From Gammaproteobacteria bacterium (lineage in GTDB: Bacteria > Pseudomonadota > Gammaproteobacteria > Steroidobacterales > Steroidobacteraceae), in NCBI GenBank assembly GCA_017577615.1, contig PKRE01000002.1:62001-126000 (forward strand): a DNA stretch of 64,000 nt. Reading direction: 5' to 3'. The notes beneath the pieces are model-generated. The model made no database searches. It was not told where the DNA came from and saw nothing but the letters and a program-made list of their open reading frames with translations. Below are positions 43,040 through 51,985 of the stretch, one piece after another (the first letter of the stretch is position 1; every line of letters begins with the position of its first letter). Made by a program: the position numbers and the translations under genes.

Positions 43040-44044
43040 ATGAAGCGGCGGCTCACGTTCAGTATCCCTGCGGCTTTGCTGACGCTCTGGATCGTCGCGG
43101 TCCCTTGGAGCGCGTCAGCGCAGAGCATGATCAGGATTGACGGCTCGAGCACGGTCTTCCCGATCGCAGAGGCGGTGGCCGAGGAGTTTCAGATCGCGAA
43201 GCGTGGCAAGGTGCGTATTACGGTGGGGATCTCGGGTACGGGTGGTGGGTTCAAGCGCTTCTGCCGTGGCGAGATCGACATCGCGAACGCATCCCGTCCG
43301 ATCTTGAAGGATGAGATGGAAGCGTGCCGTCGCGCAGGGATCAAATACCTCGAGGTGCCGGTCGCCTTCGATGCGCTGACGGTCGTGGTCAATCCGAAGA
43401 ACACATGGGTCGAATCCCTGACGCTCGACGATCTCAAGAAGATCTGGGAGCCTGCTGCTCAGGGCCGCGTGACCCGCTGGGACCAGGTGAGGCCGGAATG
43501 GCCCGCGCGGCCGCTCGTGCTGTTCGGACCTGGCGCGGACTCAGGAACGTTCGATTACTTTACCGAAGCGGTCAACGGCAAATCCAAGGCGAGTCGCGGC
43601 GATTTTGCTGCGAGCGAGGATGACAACGTCATCGTGCAAGGGGTCGAGACCAACGCGAATGCGCTCGGCTACTTCGGCTACGCGTACTATGTCGAGAACA
43701 AGGATCGCGTGCGTGCGGTGCCAATCGTGAATTCCGCGGGCAAGGCGGTCATGCCGAGCATCGAAGCAGTGACCGACGGCAGCTATGAGCCGCTGTCTCG
43801 GCCTTTATTCATCTACGTGAGCGAAGCGGCAACGCAGCGCTCGGAAGTGCGTGAGCTGGTCACCTTCTACATGACCGAAGGGCCGGCGCTGGCACGGGAG
43901 GTCGGTTACGTACCGCTTCCTGCTGCGGCCTATCAGCAGGCGCTGGAGCGTTTCAATGCAAACAAGCTCGGCACCGTGTTCGGCGGTGTGCCGGAAGTAG
44001 GGGTGACCATCGAAGAGCTGCTCGCTCGGGAAGGAAAGCTCTAG
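43040..44044 (+). CDS. pstS: Phosphate ABC transporter periplasmic binding protein PstS
   Basis: 334 residues from ATG at 43040, which gives a proper signal peptide (MKRRLTFSIPAALLTLWIVA, cleavage near SASAQ). An upstream in-frame start at 42998 would place positive and hydrophobic segments wrongly. Mature motifs: IRIDGSSTVFPIAEAVAEEF, GISGTGGGFKRFCRGEIDIANASRP and PGADSGTFDYFTE, the phosphate-binding loops of the SphX/PstS type. It binds inorganic phosphate in the periplasm and delivers it to PstCA. A Pho box precedes it. A very stable hairpin follows the stop, probably lowering expression of pstCAB relative to pstS. Confidence 0.95.
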   Translation: MKRRLTFSIPAALLTLWIVAVPWSASAQSMIRIDGSSTVFPIAEAVAEEFQIAKRGKVRITVGISGTGGGFKRFCRGEIDIANASRPILKDEMEACRRAGIKYLEVPVAFDALTVVVNPKNTWVESLTLDDLKKIWEPAAQGRVTRWDQVRPEWPARPLVLFGPGADSGTFDYFTEAVNGKSKASRGDFAASEDDNVIVQGVETNANALGYFGYAYYVENKDRVRAVPIVNSAGKAVMPSIEAVTDGSYEPLSRPLFIYVSEAATQRSEVRELVTFYMTEGPALAREVGYVPLPAAAYQQALERFNANKLGTVFGGVPEVGVTIEELLAREGKL

Positions 44045-44098
44045 CGCCGTGCCGAGCGTCTTCTGCGAGAGTCGGCCCGCGTCTGGTAAAGTTCGCAC

Positions 44099-44128
44099 CG
44101 GCGCGCGCCCTCTAAAGGGCGCGCGCCG
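44099..44128 (+). terminator. Attenuator-like hairpin between pstS and pstC
   Basis: CGGCGCGCGCCCT (44099-44111) and AGGGCGCGCGCCG (44116-44128) form a perfect 13-bp GC-rich stem with a 4-nt CTAA loop, followed by TTTC. It lies 54 nt after the pstS stop and 33 nt before pstC. It would act as a partial terminator or as a 3' stabiliser of pstS mRNA. Confidence 0.7.
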
Positions 44129-44161
44129 TTTCACAAGCGGTAAAACGTCGAAGTTCCAATC

Positions 44162-45085
44162 TTGAGCGCCACTGACTTCACACCAGGTTTGTCTCGGGGC
44201 GCGCTGCGCTATCGCAAGATGCGCGATCGCCTGGTCGAGCTCTTTCTCTTGGCTGCGGGACTGGTCGCGGTGTTCACGACGCTGGCGATTGTCGCGATCC
44301 TGCTGTACGAGTCGAGCGCGTTTTTCGAACATGTCTCGATCGTCGAATTCTTGACCGACACAATGTGGACGCCGCTGTTCGCTGACGCACGCTACGGCAT
44401 TCTGCCGCTCGTTGCTGGCACGGTCACCACCACGTTGGTGGCGCTGCTCGTAGCAGTGCCGCTGGGTACGTTGATCGCGATCTACCTGAGCGAGTTTGCG
44501 CCCACCAAGGTGCGCGAGATCGTCAAACCGATCCTCGAGCTGCTGGGTGCGGTGCCCACGGTCGTGTACGGCTACTTTGCACTTACGATCGTGACGCCGG
44601 CGCTGCAGTGGCTCATGCCCGAGCTGCCTGGCTTCAACATGCTCAGCGCGGGGCTGGTGATCGGGCTGATGATCGTGCCGTACGTGAGCTCGCTCAGCGA
44701 AGATGCGATGCGAGCTGTGCCGCGCTACATGCGCGAAGGCTCCTATGCAATGGGCGCAACGCGTCTGCAGACGGCGTTGCACGTGGTCGTTCCAGGTGCA
44801 TTCTCCGGGCTCGCGGCGGCGTTCATTCTCGGTATCTCGCGAGCGGTGGGCGAGACCATGGTGGTTGCGATCGCGGCCGGGATGCAGCCGAACTTCACCT
44901 TTGACCCGCGCGAGCCCGCCGCCACGATCACCGCCTACATCGTGCAGGTCAGCCTCGGCGATCTGCCGCACGGAAGCATCGGCTATCAAAGTATCTTCGC
45001 CGCCGGGCTCGTTCTCATGATTCTGACGCTGATCTTCAACGTGATCGGATTCTCGCTCACGCGGCGATTCCGGGAGGCGTACTGA
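44162..45085 (+). CDS. pstC: Phosphate ABC transporter permease PstC
   Basis: 307 residues from a TTG start at 44162; ATG at 44219 would remove 19 residues. Six transmembrane helices and the permease EAA loop (MRAVPRYMREGSYAMGATRL, then QTALHVVVPGAFSG) contact PstB. The phrases LLGAVPTVVYGYFAL and GISRAVGETMVVAIAAG are typical of PstC. With PstA it forms the phosphate channel of the inner membrane. The stop overlaps the pstA ATG by 1 nt. Confidence 0.95.
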   Translation: MSATDFTPGLSRGALRYRKMRDRLVELFLLAAGLVAVFTTLAIVAILLYESSAFFEHVSIVEFLTDTMWTPLFADARYGILPLVAGTVTTTLVALLVAVPLGTLIAIYLSEFAPTKVREIVKPILELLGAVPTVVYGYFALTIVTPALQWLMPELPGFNMLSAGLVIGLMIVPYVSSLSEDAMRAVPRYMREGSYAMGATRLQTALHVVVPGAFSGLAAAFILGISRAVGETMVVAIAAGMQPNFTFDPREPAATITAYIVQVSLGDLPHGSIGYQSIFAAGLVLMILTLIFNVIGFSLTRRFREAY

Positions 45086-46029
45086 TGAGCGCGCATTCCA
45101 GCATCGCGCCGTTTCTCGATCCGAAGCTCGTACGCGAGGGGCTCGCACGACGCAAACGTCTCGATCAGGTGTTCGTCGTCATCGGGCTGATCGTCATGCT
45201 GAGCTGCCTGATGATTCTCACGGTGCTCTTCGTTGACCTCGTGCGTAACGGCGCGGAGCGCCTGACGTGGGACTTTTTCACGAATTTCGCATCGCGGCGT
45301 CCCGAGCGAGCCGGTATCTTGGCAGCATGGGTTGGCACGAGTCTCATCATGCTCGTGACTGCGGTTTGCGCCGTGCCGGTCGGTGTCGCGGCCGCCATTT
45401 ACCTCGAGGAGTACGCACCGAAGAACTGGTTCACGGCGATCATCGAGATCAATGTGACGAATCTGGCAGGCGTGCCATCGATCGTGTACGGGTTGCTCGC
45501 CCTCGGGTTGTTCGTCTACCAATTCGATCTCGGGCAGAGCATCGCGGCCGCCGGGCTGACGCTCGCGCTGCTGATTCTGCCGATCGTGATCGTCGCGACA
45601 CGCGAGGCGATTCGAGCCGTTCCGAACGCCATTCGCGAGGCTGCTTACGGGCTTGGCGCAACGCGCTGGGAAGTGACCAAGGACCACGTGCTGCCGTACT
45701 CCACGGGCGGTATCTTGACCGGCATGATCCTCGGCCTTTCCCGCGCAATCGGCGAGACCGCGCCGATCATTACGATCGGCGCCTTGAGTTTCATCGCCTT
45801 CTTGCCGGAAGCGCCGTTTCAGCGGGAATTCCCTTTCATCTCGTTCGGCTGGCTCGACGATCCGTTCACGGCCATGCCCATCCAGATGTTCAATTGGGTG
45901 TCGCGTCCGGATCCTGCTTTCCAGGCGAATGCGGCCGCGGCCGGAGCCATCTTGCTCGGCATGACGTTGCTGATGAACGGCATCGCCATCTGGATTCGTT
46001 ATCGTTATCGCAAGAAGATCAATTGGTAG
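45085..46029 (+). CDS. pstA: Phosphate ABC transporter permease PstA
   Basis: 314 residues, six transmembrane helices. The PstA family pattern includes VTNLAGVPSIVYGLLALGLF, the EAA loop AIRAVPNAIREAAYGLGATR and LGLSRAIGETAPIITIGAL. The N-terminal 25 residues are cytoplasmic. It pairs with PstC and PstB in high-affinity phosphate import. Translation is coupled to pstC through the TGATG overlap; pstB follows after 60 nt. Confidence 0.95.
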   Translation: MSAHSSIAPFLDPKLVREGLARRKRLDQVFVVIGLIVMLSCLMILTVLFVDLVRNGAERLTWDFFTNFASRRPERAGILAAWVGTSLIMLVTAVCAVPVGVAAAIYLEEYAPKNWFTAIIEINVTNLAGVPSIVYGLLALGLFVYQFDLGQSIAAAGLTLALLILPIVIVATREAIRAVPNAIREAAYGLGATRWEVTKDHVLPYSTGGILTGMILGLSRAIGETAPIITIGALSFIAFLPEAPFQREFPFISFGWLDDPFTAMPIQMFNWVSRPDPAFQANAAAAGAILLGMTLLMNGIAIWIRYRYRKKINW

Positions 46030-46089
46030 GTCCGCTGCACTGGAAACCCGTGGCGATTTACACGATCGTTTGAGCACAGGTACACGACG

Positions 46090-47010
46090 ATGGATTCCAG
46101 CACGATGGCCCGCGCACATTCCGGTCCGCATACTGCGGAGCAGCGCCGCGAGGAGCAGCCATTGCGAAACGATCAGCTGACGGCCGAGGCGCACAGTGCT
46201 GCGCCGAGGCTTTCGTTCCCCGTCGACGATACTCGCAAGGCACGCTCTCTCAAGGTCAAGGCCTCGGTCGAGAATCTGAGCTTTTATTACGGGGAGCACC
46301 AAGCGCTCAAGAACTTGACCATTCCGATTGCGGAAAAGCAGGTGACGGCTCTAATCGGCCCGTCCGGCTGCGGTAAGAGCACGTTTCTACGGTGCTTCAA
46401 CCGCATGCACGATCTGCAGCCGGGCACGCGCTATGAAGGCCGCATCATCCTCTATCCCGACAATCTCAACCTGGTTGGGAACGATGTCGATCCGATCGAA
46501 GTGCGCATGCGGATCGGCATGGTGTTCCAGAAGCCCAACCCATTCCCCAAGTCGATCTTCGAGAACGTCGCATACGGTCTGCGGTTGCGCGGCGTGCGCA
46601 ATCGTGCAGTGCTCGCGGAGGAGGTCGAGAAGGCATTGCGGGGTGCGGCTCTGTGGGACGAGGTGAAGGATCGCTTGCAGGATTCGGCGCTCGCGCTGTC
46701 CGGCGGTCAGATGCAGCGGCTCTGCATTGCGCGCGCTCTGGCCACGAAACCGGAAATCCTGCTCTTCGACGAACCGACGTCTGCGCTCGATCCGATCGCA
46801 ACCGCGAAGATCGAAGAGCTGATCTCGACGTTGCGCGATCAGGTCACGGTGCTGATCGTCACACACAATATGCAGCAGGCCGCGCGCGTGTCGGATTACA
46901 CTGCGTTCATGTACCTGGGCGAGCTCATCGAGTTCGACGAGGCCGCCAAGATCTTCACGAACCCGAGCAAGAAGGCCACCGAAGACTACATCACCGGGCG
47001 TTATGGTTAG
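46090..47010 (+). CDS. pstB: Phosphate ABC transporter ATP-binding protein PstB
   Basis: 306 residues. Walker A GPSGCGKST, Q-loop MVFQKPNPFPKSI, ABC signature LSGGQMQRL, Walker B LLFDEPTSALDP and H-loop VTHNMQQA are all intact. The NPFPKSIFENVAYGLR phrase is diagnostic for PstB. The N-terminal 55 residues before KASVENLSFYYGE are longer than in most PstB proteins, and an internal start near MARAHSG is possible. It energises phosphate import. It is last in the pst operon: phoU, which commonly follows, is missing here and lies upstream. Confidence 0.95.
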   Translation: MDSSTMARAHSGPHTAEQRREEQPLRNDQLTAEAHSAAPRLSFPVDDTRKARSLKVKASVENLSFYYGEHQALKNLTIPIAEKQVTALIGPSGCGKSTFLRCFNRMHDLQPGTRYEGRIILYPDNLNLVGNDVDPIEVRMRIGMVFQKPNPFPKSIFENVAYGLRLRGVRNRAVLAEEVEKALRGAALWDEVKDRLQDSALALSGGQMQRLCIARALATKPEILLFDEPTSALDPIATAKIEELISTLRDQVTVLIVTHNMQQAARVSDYTAFMYLGELIEFDEAAKIFTNPSKKATEDYITGRYG

Positions 47011-47012
47011 GT

Positions 47013-47030
47013 TGGAGGCCGTCGCCTCCA
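47013..47030 (+). terminator. Hairpin after pstB
   Basis: TGGAGGC (47013-47019) and GCCTCCA (47024-47030) form a 7-bp stem with a 4-nt loop, 2 nt after the pstB stop codon. No U-run follows, so it may only protect the mRNA end. Confidence 0.45.
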
Positions 47031-47180
47031 GGCTGTAGTCGCGCCCAGCGCGGGCCCGCCGACGTTCAGCACGGTTGCGTGAGGGCCAGTCGCTTGTCGC
47101 CCGTGTTCAGCGAATGGGAAATCGCGCATCAAGCAGGTAAACTCGCGCTTCGTTTTCTTGCTCCGTTCGTAGCTGATCAC

Positions 47181-48008
47181 ATGTCTCTGCAAGCCCTCAT
47201 CGAGTCTGCTTTCGAGCATCGTGCCGAGTTCACACCTCAGAACGCACCCTCTGATGTCAGACAAGCCGTCGACGAGGCTATTACCCTCCTGGACAGCGGT
47301 CGGGCGCGTGTCGCGGAGAAGGTCGACGGGGAGTGGCGTGTCAACCAGTGGCTCAAGAAGGCGGTTCTGTTGTCGTTTCGACTGAACGACAATCAGCTCA
47401 TCGAAGCGGGCTACACGCGCTTCTTCGACAAGGTGCCGCTCAAGTACGCGTCACAGGACGAAGCGCAGCTGCGTGCTGGAGGAGTGCGCATCGTGCCGCA
47501 TGCGCTTGTGCGCCGTGGCGCGTATGTCGCCCCCAATGCGGTGCTCATGCCGTCGTACGTGAACATCGGCGCTTATGTCGGCGAAGGCACCATGGTGGAT
47601 ACGTGGGCGACTGTCGGCTCATGTGCGCAGATCGGCCGTAACGTGCACCTTTCCGGCGGCGTCGGTATCGGAGGTGTGCTCGAGCCGCTGCAAGCCAATC
47701 CCACGATCATCGAAGACAACTGCTTCATCGGCGCTCGCTCGGAGATCGTCGAAGGCGTCATCGTTGAAGAAGGGGCAGTCATCTCCATGGGCGTCTACAT
47801 CGGCGCAAGCACGCGCATTTACGACCGCGAACGCGACGAGGTCTTGTATGGGCGCGTGCCGGCCGGCGCCGTTGTCGTGCCGGGAAGCTTGCCTGCGGCA
47901 AACGGCAAGTACAGTCTCTATTGCGCCGTCATCGTCAAGCGCGTCGACGCGCAAACCAGAGCGAAGGTGGAGATCAACGAGCTGTTGCGCGAAAGCGCGA
48001 GTAACTGA
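47181..48008 (+). CDS. dapD: 2,3,4,5-tetrahydropyridine-2,6-dicarboxylate N-succinyltransferase
   Basis: 275 residues from ATG at 47181. The upstream open frame continues through pstB but is out of frame with it and has no family character. The N-terminal helical domain contains VDGEWRVNQWLKKAVLLSFRLND. A left-handed beta-helix follows with hexapeptide repeats (NIGAYVGEGTMVDTWATVGS, VHLSGGVGIGGVLEP, IEDNCFIGARSEIVEGVIVE). The enzyme uses succinyl-CoA in lysine/diaminopimelate synthesis, before DapC and DapE. It converges on dapC, with a hairpin between. Confidence 0.96.
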   Translation: MSLQALIESAFEHRAEFTPQNAPSDVRQAVDEAITLLDSGRARVAEKVDGEWRVNQWLKKAVLLSFRLNDNQLIEAGYTRFFDKVPLKYASQDEAQLRAGGVRIVPHALVRRGAYVAPNAVLMPSYVNIGAYVGEGTMVDTWATVGSCAQIGRNVHLSGGVGIGGVLEPLQANPTIIEDNCFIGARSEIVEGVIVEEGAVISMGVYIGASTRIYDRERDEVLYGRVPAGAVVVPGSLPAANGKYSLYCAVIVKRVDAQTRAKVEINELLRESASN

Positions 48009-48033
48009 GCCTGAGCTCTGTCGGGCTCTTGAA

Positions 48034-48056
48034 GGGAGCGCGGCTTCAGCGCTCCC
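48034..48056. terminator. Bidirectional hairpin between dapD and dapC
   Basis: GGGAGCGC (48034-48041) and GCGCTCCC (48049-48056) form a perfect 8-bp stem with a 7-nt loop, placed between two convergent stop codons. A U-run is lacking on both strands, so efficiency is uncertain. Confidence 0.6.
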
Positions 48057-48082
48057 TAGCGCCTACAGCCTGCAGCGCCCCT

Positions 48083-49270
48083 TCAACGTCCGAGAACGTA
48101 GTCGCGAATCCTGTGCGCGGCCTCGACACATTCAGCGTGAGAGGCTACGAGCGAGATGCGCACGCGGCCACGACCCGGATTACCGTTGGCAGTATCGCGT
48201 GCCAGGTAGCGCCCTGGCAGCACCGTGACGTGCTTGCGCTCGAACAGCTCACGCGTGAAGCGTTCGTCGTCAGGGACGCTGGGCCACAGGTAAAAGCTCG
48301 CCGGGGGCGCTTCAACCGGCAACGCTTCACGCAAGATCGGCAGAACGGCAGCGAACTTCGCGCGGTACAACCTGCGATTCTCGACGACGTGCGCATCGTC
48401 GTTCCACGCGGCAATGCTCGCGAGCTGCGCATGTAGCGGCATGGCGCAGCCATGATAGGTGCGATAGAGCAGGAACGAGCGCAGAATCCTTGGGTCGCCC
48501 GCAACGAATCCGGAACGAAGCCCCGGCACACTGGAGCGTTTGGAGAGGCTGTGAAAGACGACGCAGCGCTCGAACGAGCTGTGTCCCGACGCTATCGCCG
48601 CTTGCAACAGGCTCGGCGGCGGAGCGGACTCGTCGAGATAGATCTCGCTGTAGCACTCGTCCGAGGCGATCACGAAGTCATAGCGGTCCGCGAGCTCGAG
48701 CGCGCGACGCAGATAATCGAGTGACGCTACGGCACCGGTGGGGTTGGCCGGCGAGCACAGGAACAACAGTTGGCATCGCTGCCAAGTGCTTGCCGGAACG
48801 CGTTCGAGATCGGGCAGGCCGTGCTCGTTCTGCTCGAGGAAGTAAGGTTCTGCGCCCGCGAGCAGAGTTGCACCCTCGTAGATCTGATAGAACGGATTGG
48901 GCATCGCGACCAGTGGCGCCCTCGTCGCGTCAACGACGGCCTGTACAAAGGCGAACAATGCTTCCCGCGTGCCGTTGACGGGTAGGACCATCGAGTCGGG
49001 ATCCACTGTGCCAGGGAGCAGCTGGAAACGTCGTGTGAGCCAGCCGCTCACTGCCTGACGAAACTGCGGCAGCCCTGCGGTTGCGGGATAGCTGCCGAGC
49101 GTCTCGAGATTTTGTGTGAGGGCTTCGAGCACGACGTCAGGCGGTGCATGGCGCGGCTCGCCGATCGACAGTGATATGTGACGAAGCGAGGACGGCGGTA
49201 CTGCGTCGGCGAGCAACTTGCGCAGACGCTCGAACGGATAGGGCCGCAACCGAGCTAACGACGGATTCAT
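48083..49270 (-). CDS. dapC: Succinyldiaminopimelate transaminase DapC
   Basis: 395 residues, fold-type I aminotransferase. The N-terminus MNPSLARLRPYPFERLRKLL and SLSIGEPRHAPP are typical of proteobacterial DapC. PLP contacts: NPFYQIYEGA, SPANPTGAV, the Schiff-base lysine in FHSLSKRSSVPGLRSGF, and the C-terminal Arg in GRGRVRISLV. It transfers an amino group to N-succinyl-2-amino-6-ketopimelate. The start codon lies 7 nt after the glnD stop on the same strand, so the two are probably cotranscribed. dapD converges on it. Confidence 0.93.
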   Translation of the reverse strand: MNPSLARLRPYPFERLRKLLADAVPPSSLRHISLSIGEPRHAPPDVVLEALTQNLETLGSYPATAGLPQFRQAVSGWLTRRFQLLPGTVDPDSMVLPVNGTREALFAFVQAVVDATRAPLVAMPNPFYQIYEGATLLAGAEPYFLEQNEHGLPDLERVPASTWQRCQLLFLCSPANPTGAVASLDYLRRALELADRYDFVIASDECYSEIYLDESAPPPSLLQAAIASGHSSFERCVVFHSLSKRSSVPGLRSGFVAGDPRILRSFLLYRTYHGCAMPLHAQLASIAAWNDDAHVVENRRLYRAKFAAVLPILREALPVEAPPASFYLWPSVPDDERFTRELFERKHVTVLPGRYLARDTANGNPGRGRVRISLVASHAECVEAAHRIRDYVLGR

Positions 49271-49277
49271 GGCAAGC

Positions 49278-51971
49278 TCACGGGCGCCGATCGAGCGCTT
49301 CTGTCAGGCGCTGCGCGAGTCGTTCGCGCCGTTCGCTGCTCAAAGGCCGGCCGGCCTCGTCCGTCACATAGAAGACATCTTCGGCCCGTTCGCCGACGGT
49401 TACGATCTTCGAAGTGTGGATACTGATGTTCTCGCTCATGAAAACCTTGGCAACTTCCGACAGTAAGCCCGGTCGATCTCCGGCAATGAGCTCGACGATC
49501 GTGCGTTGGTTCACGGGATCCTCACTGAAGGCGATCTGCGTAGGCGTCGAGAACATGCGTACCTGACGCGGAGCGCGACGAGTGACCGTGACCACTGCAT
49601 CGTCCTGACGCGAAAGGGCCTGTGCAAGCTGCTGTTGTATATCACGAATGCGTGCCGGGTCGGCGATTTCGGCGCCGGTGTCCTCGAGCACATGATAGAC
49701 GTCCAAGCTGAAGCCGTCGGCGGTCGGCGTAATGCGCGCATCGACGATGTTCAGTCCGAGCTGATCGAGCAGAGCCGTGGTGCGCGCAAAGCTGCGCTGT
49801 TGTTGCGGCGTGTAGGTCGAGATGCCCGTTCCGCCGCGCCCTGAGCGTTGCTGCACCGATACGAGTGAGGTCGTATCGCTCGGCTCTCGATCTACCAACA
49901 TCTGCGTATGCCAGGTGATCTCCGCGGGCGTGTGACGCAGGAAGTACGTGTCGGTGAAGCGGCTCCAGACGCGCTCGAGCTTCTCTTTGCTGATGCCAGC
50001 CTCGAGGATCAGCTCGCGTGCCTGTGCCTGAGTCTCGGCGATCAGTTGCTCCTTGTCGATCGGGTTCTCGAGCCCACGTCGCAGCGCCTGCTTCGTCCGT
50101 TCGTAGAACTCGGCTAGCAGCGCCGCCTTCCAGCTGTTCCACAGCTTCGGGTTCGTCCCACGGATGTCTGCGACTGTCAGGACGTAAAGATAATCCAGAT
50201 GCGTCTGATCGCCGACCAGCTCGGCGAACTCGTGGATGACCTTGGGATCAGAAATGTCCTTCTTCTGCGCAGTCACCGACAGCATCAGGTGATTGCGCAC
50301 GAGCCAAGCGACCAGCCGGGCATCGTACGGCGACAGACCTTGCTCCAGGCAGAACGCTTCGGCGTCGACAGCGCCCAGCTCGGAGTGATCGCCGCCGCGA
50401 CCCTTGGCGATGTCATGGAAGAGTGCCGCCAGATACGCCAGCTCCGGCTTTGGGAGCGATTGCATGATCCGCGACAGTTGCGGCAGCTCGTGATTGTATT
50501 GAGGCAACGCGAGGCGTCGCAGATTACGCACGACGAACAGGGTATGCGCATCGACCGTGTAGGTGTGAAACAGGTCGTACTGCATGCGTCCGACGATGCG
50601 CCCGAATGCCGGAATGTATCGGCCGAGCACACCGTAGAGATTCATGCGACGCAGCTGATGCGTCACCCCGACAGGCGCACGCAGTATCTCCAAGAACAGG
50701 CGATGATTGCGCGGGTGTTGCCGAAATTCCTCATCGATCAGCCACAGGTGTCGTGTCAGCTGACGAATCGTCGAGGCTCGCACGCCACGCACCTCGGGAT
50801 GCTGCTGGAGGATGACGAACATCTCCAGCATTGCGGACGGATACCGAGCGAATACCTCGTCGTTCGTGATCTCGAGATAGTCGTTGCGAATCTGGAAGCG
50901 CGCATTCACCGGCACCGGTGCGCTCGAGCTATCGAACAAGATCGCTTCGCGGAAGAGCTGCAGCAGCATCTCGTTCAGCAGGCTCACATCCATCGCGGTG
51001 CGGTAGTACCGCTGCATGAATTGCTCGACCGCGAGCGTATAGGTCGCGTCCTCGTAGCCGAACATCTTGGCGAGCTTGATCTGATGATCGAAGAGGAGGC
51101 GATCTTCGCGCCGTTTCGTCAGCACGTGCAGCGCAAACCGAATCTTCCACAGAAACGCTTGCGCCGTCTTGAGCTTGCGCAGCTCGCTCTTGGTGAGGAA
51201 GCCGTGCTGCACGAGCTCATCGAGCGATTCAGCTCCGAAGTGGCGCTTGGCGACCCAACCGATGGTCTGAATGTCGCGCAAGCCGCCGGGGCTGGACTTG
51301 ACGTTCGGCTCGAGGTTGTAGGCGGTGTCGTGGTAGCGATGATGCCGTGCCGTCTGCTCGGCGACTTTCGCCTCGAAAAACGCACGTATCGGCCAGACGC
51401 GCTCCGGCGCGAGCGCTTTGCGCATGGCGTCGAACAAGTTCTTCGGGCCGCTGAGCAGGCGCGCTTCGATCAAGGCGGTTGCGACGCTCACGTCCGCGGC
51501 GCTCTCGCGCTGACAGTCGTCGATCGTGCGTACGCTGTGGCCGACCTCGAGACCCATGTCCCACATGAAGGTGAGGAACTTCTCGAGCTGCGGCTGCCAA
51601 GGCGTGGCTTCGCTCTTCGGAAGCAGGACGAGAACGTCGATATCGGAGCAGAGATTCAACTCGCCGCGGCCGTAGCCGCCGACCGCAATCAGCGCGAGCT
51701 CGTTGGCGTGCTCGGCGAGATGCGCGTGCCAGGCATTCAGAAGAAGCAGGTCGACCAGCCGCGCGCGATCGCGCACGAGACGTTCGACGGGCTCGTCATC
51801 GAAGAAGCGCCGCTGCAAGCACGCGTCACCTTCGGCGAGCGCCTCGCGGGAAGCGGCAATGTCGCGACCGCGAGCAGGCAGGGACGACTTCAGTGTCGCC
51901 AGGTAATCCCATTCGGGATCACTCACCGTCGCTGTGAGCTCCTCGATGTCTTCCGGTGTGATGACGGGCAT
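49278..51971 (-). CDS. glnD: Bifunctional uridylyltransferase/uridylyl-removing enzyme GlnD
   Basis: 897 residues from ATG at 51971; an upstream frame adds 28 unlikely residues. Domains: nucleotidyltransferase (about 60-200, VGGYGRGELN and SDIDVLVLLP with the catalytic Asp pair), helical linker, HD phosphohydrolase (about 455-580, ALFHDIAKGRGGDHSELG), and two C-terminal ACT domains (about 705-780 and 815-895). GlnD uridylylates PII proteins at low glutamine and removes UMP at high glutamine, setting nitrogen control. It follows map by 14 nt and precedes dapC by 7 nt, a leftward operon. Confidence 0.95.
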   Translation of the reverse strand: MPVITPEDIEELTATVSDPEWDYLATLKSSLPARGRDIAASREALAEGDACLQRRFFDDEPVERLVRDRARLVDLLLLNAWHAHLAEHANELALIAVGGYGRGELNLCSDIDVLVLLPKSEATPWQPQLEKFLTFMWDMGLEVGHSVRTIDDCQRESAADVSVATALIEARLLSGPKNLFDAMRKALAPERVWPIRAFFEAKVAEQTARHHRYHDTAYNLEPNVKSSPGGLRDIQTIGWVAKRHFGAESLDELVQHGFLTKSELRKLKTAQAFLWKIRFALHVLTKRREDRLLFDHQIKLAKMFGYEDATYTLAVEQFMQRYYRTAMDVSLLNEMLLQLFREAILFDSSSAPVPVNARFQIRNDYLEITNDEVFARYPSAMLEMFVILQQHPEVRGVRASTIRQLTRHLWLIDEEFRQHPRNHRLFLEILRAPVGVTHQLRRMNLYGVLGRYIPAFGRIVGRMQYDLFHTYTVDAHTLFVVRNLRRLALPQYNHELPQLSRIMQSLPKPELAYLAALFHDIAKGRGGDHSELGAVDAEAFCLEQGLSPYDARLVAWLVRNHLMLSVTAQKKDISDPKVIHEFAELVGDQTHLDYLYVLTVADIRGTNPKLWNSWKAALLAEFYERTKQALRRGLENPIDKEQLIAETQAQARELILEAGISKEKLERVWSRFTDTYFLRHTPAEITWHTQMLVDREPSDTTSLVSVQQRSGRGGTGISTYTPQQQRSFARTTALLDQLGLNIVDARITPTADGFSLDVYHVLEDTGAEIADPARIRDIQQQLAQALSRQDDAVVTVTRRAPRQVRMFSTPTQIAFSEDPVNQRTIVELIAGDRPGLLSEVAKVFMSENISIHTSKIVTVGERAEDVFYVTDEAGRPLSSERRERLAQRLTEALDRRP

Positions 51972-51985
51972 GTGGGCCGCGCCGC

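Noticed and set aside
43805..46302. Two overlapping antisense frames of about 440 residues across pstS, pstC and pstA
   Set aside because: They are opposite to unambiguous pst genes, full of Arg/His/Glu/Gln runs and without signatures; these are shadows.
46653..47180. Upstream extension of the dapD frame through pstB
   Set aside because: It is out of frame with pstB and has no protein character; dapD starts at 47181 with the family N-terminus.
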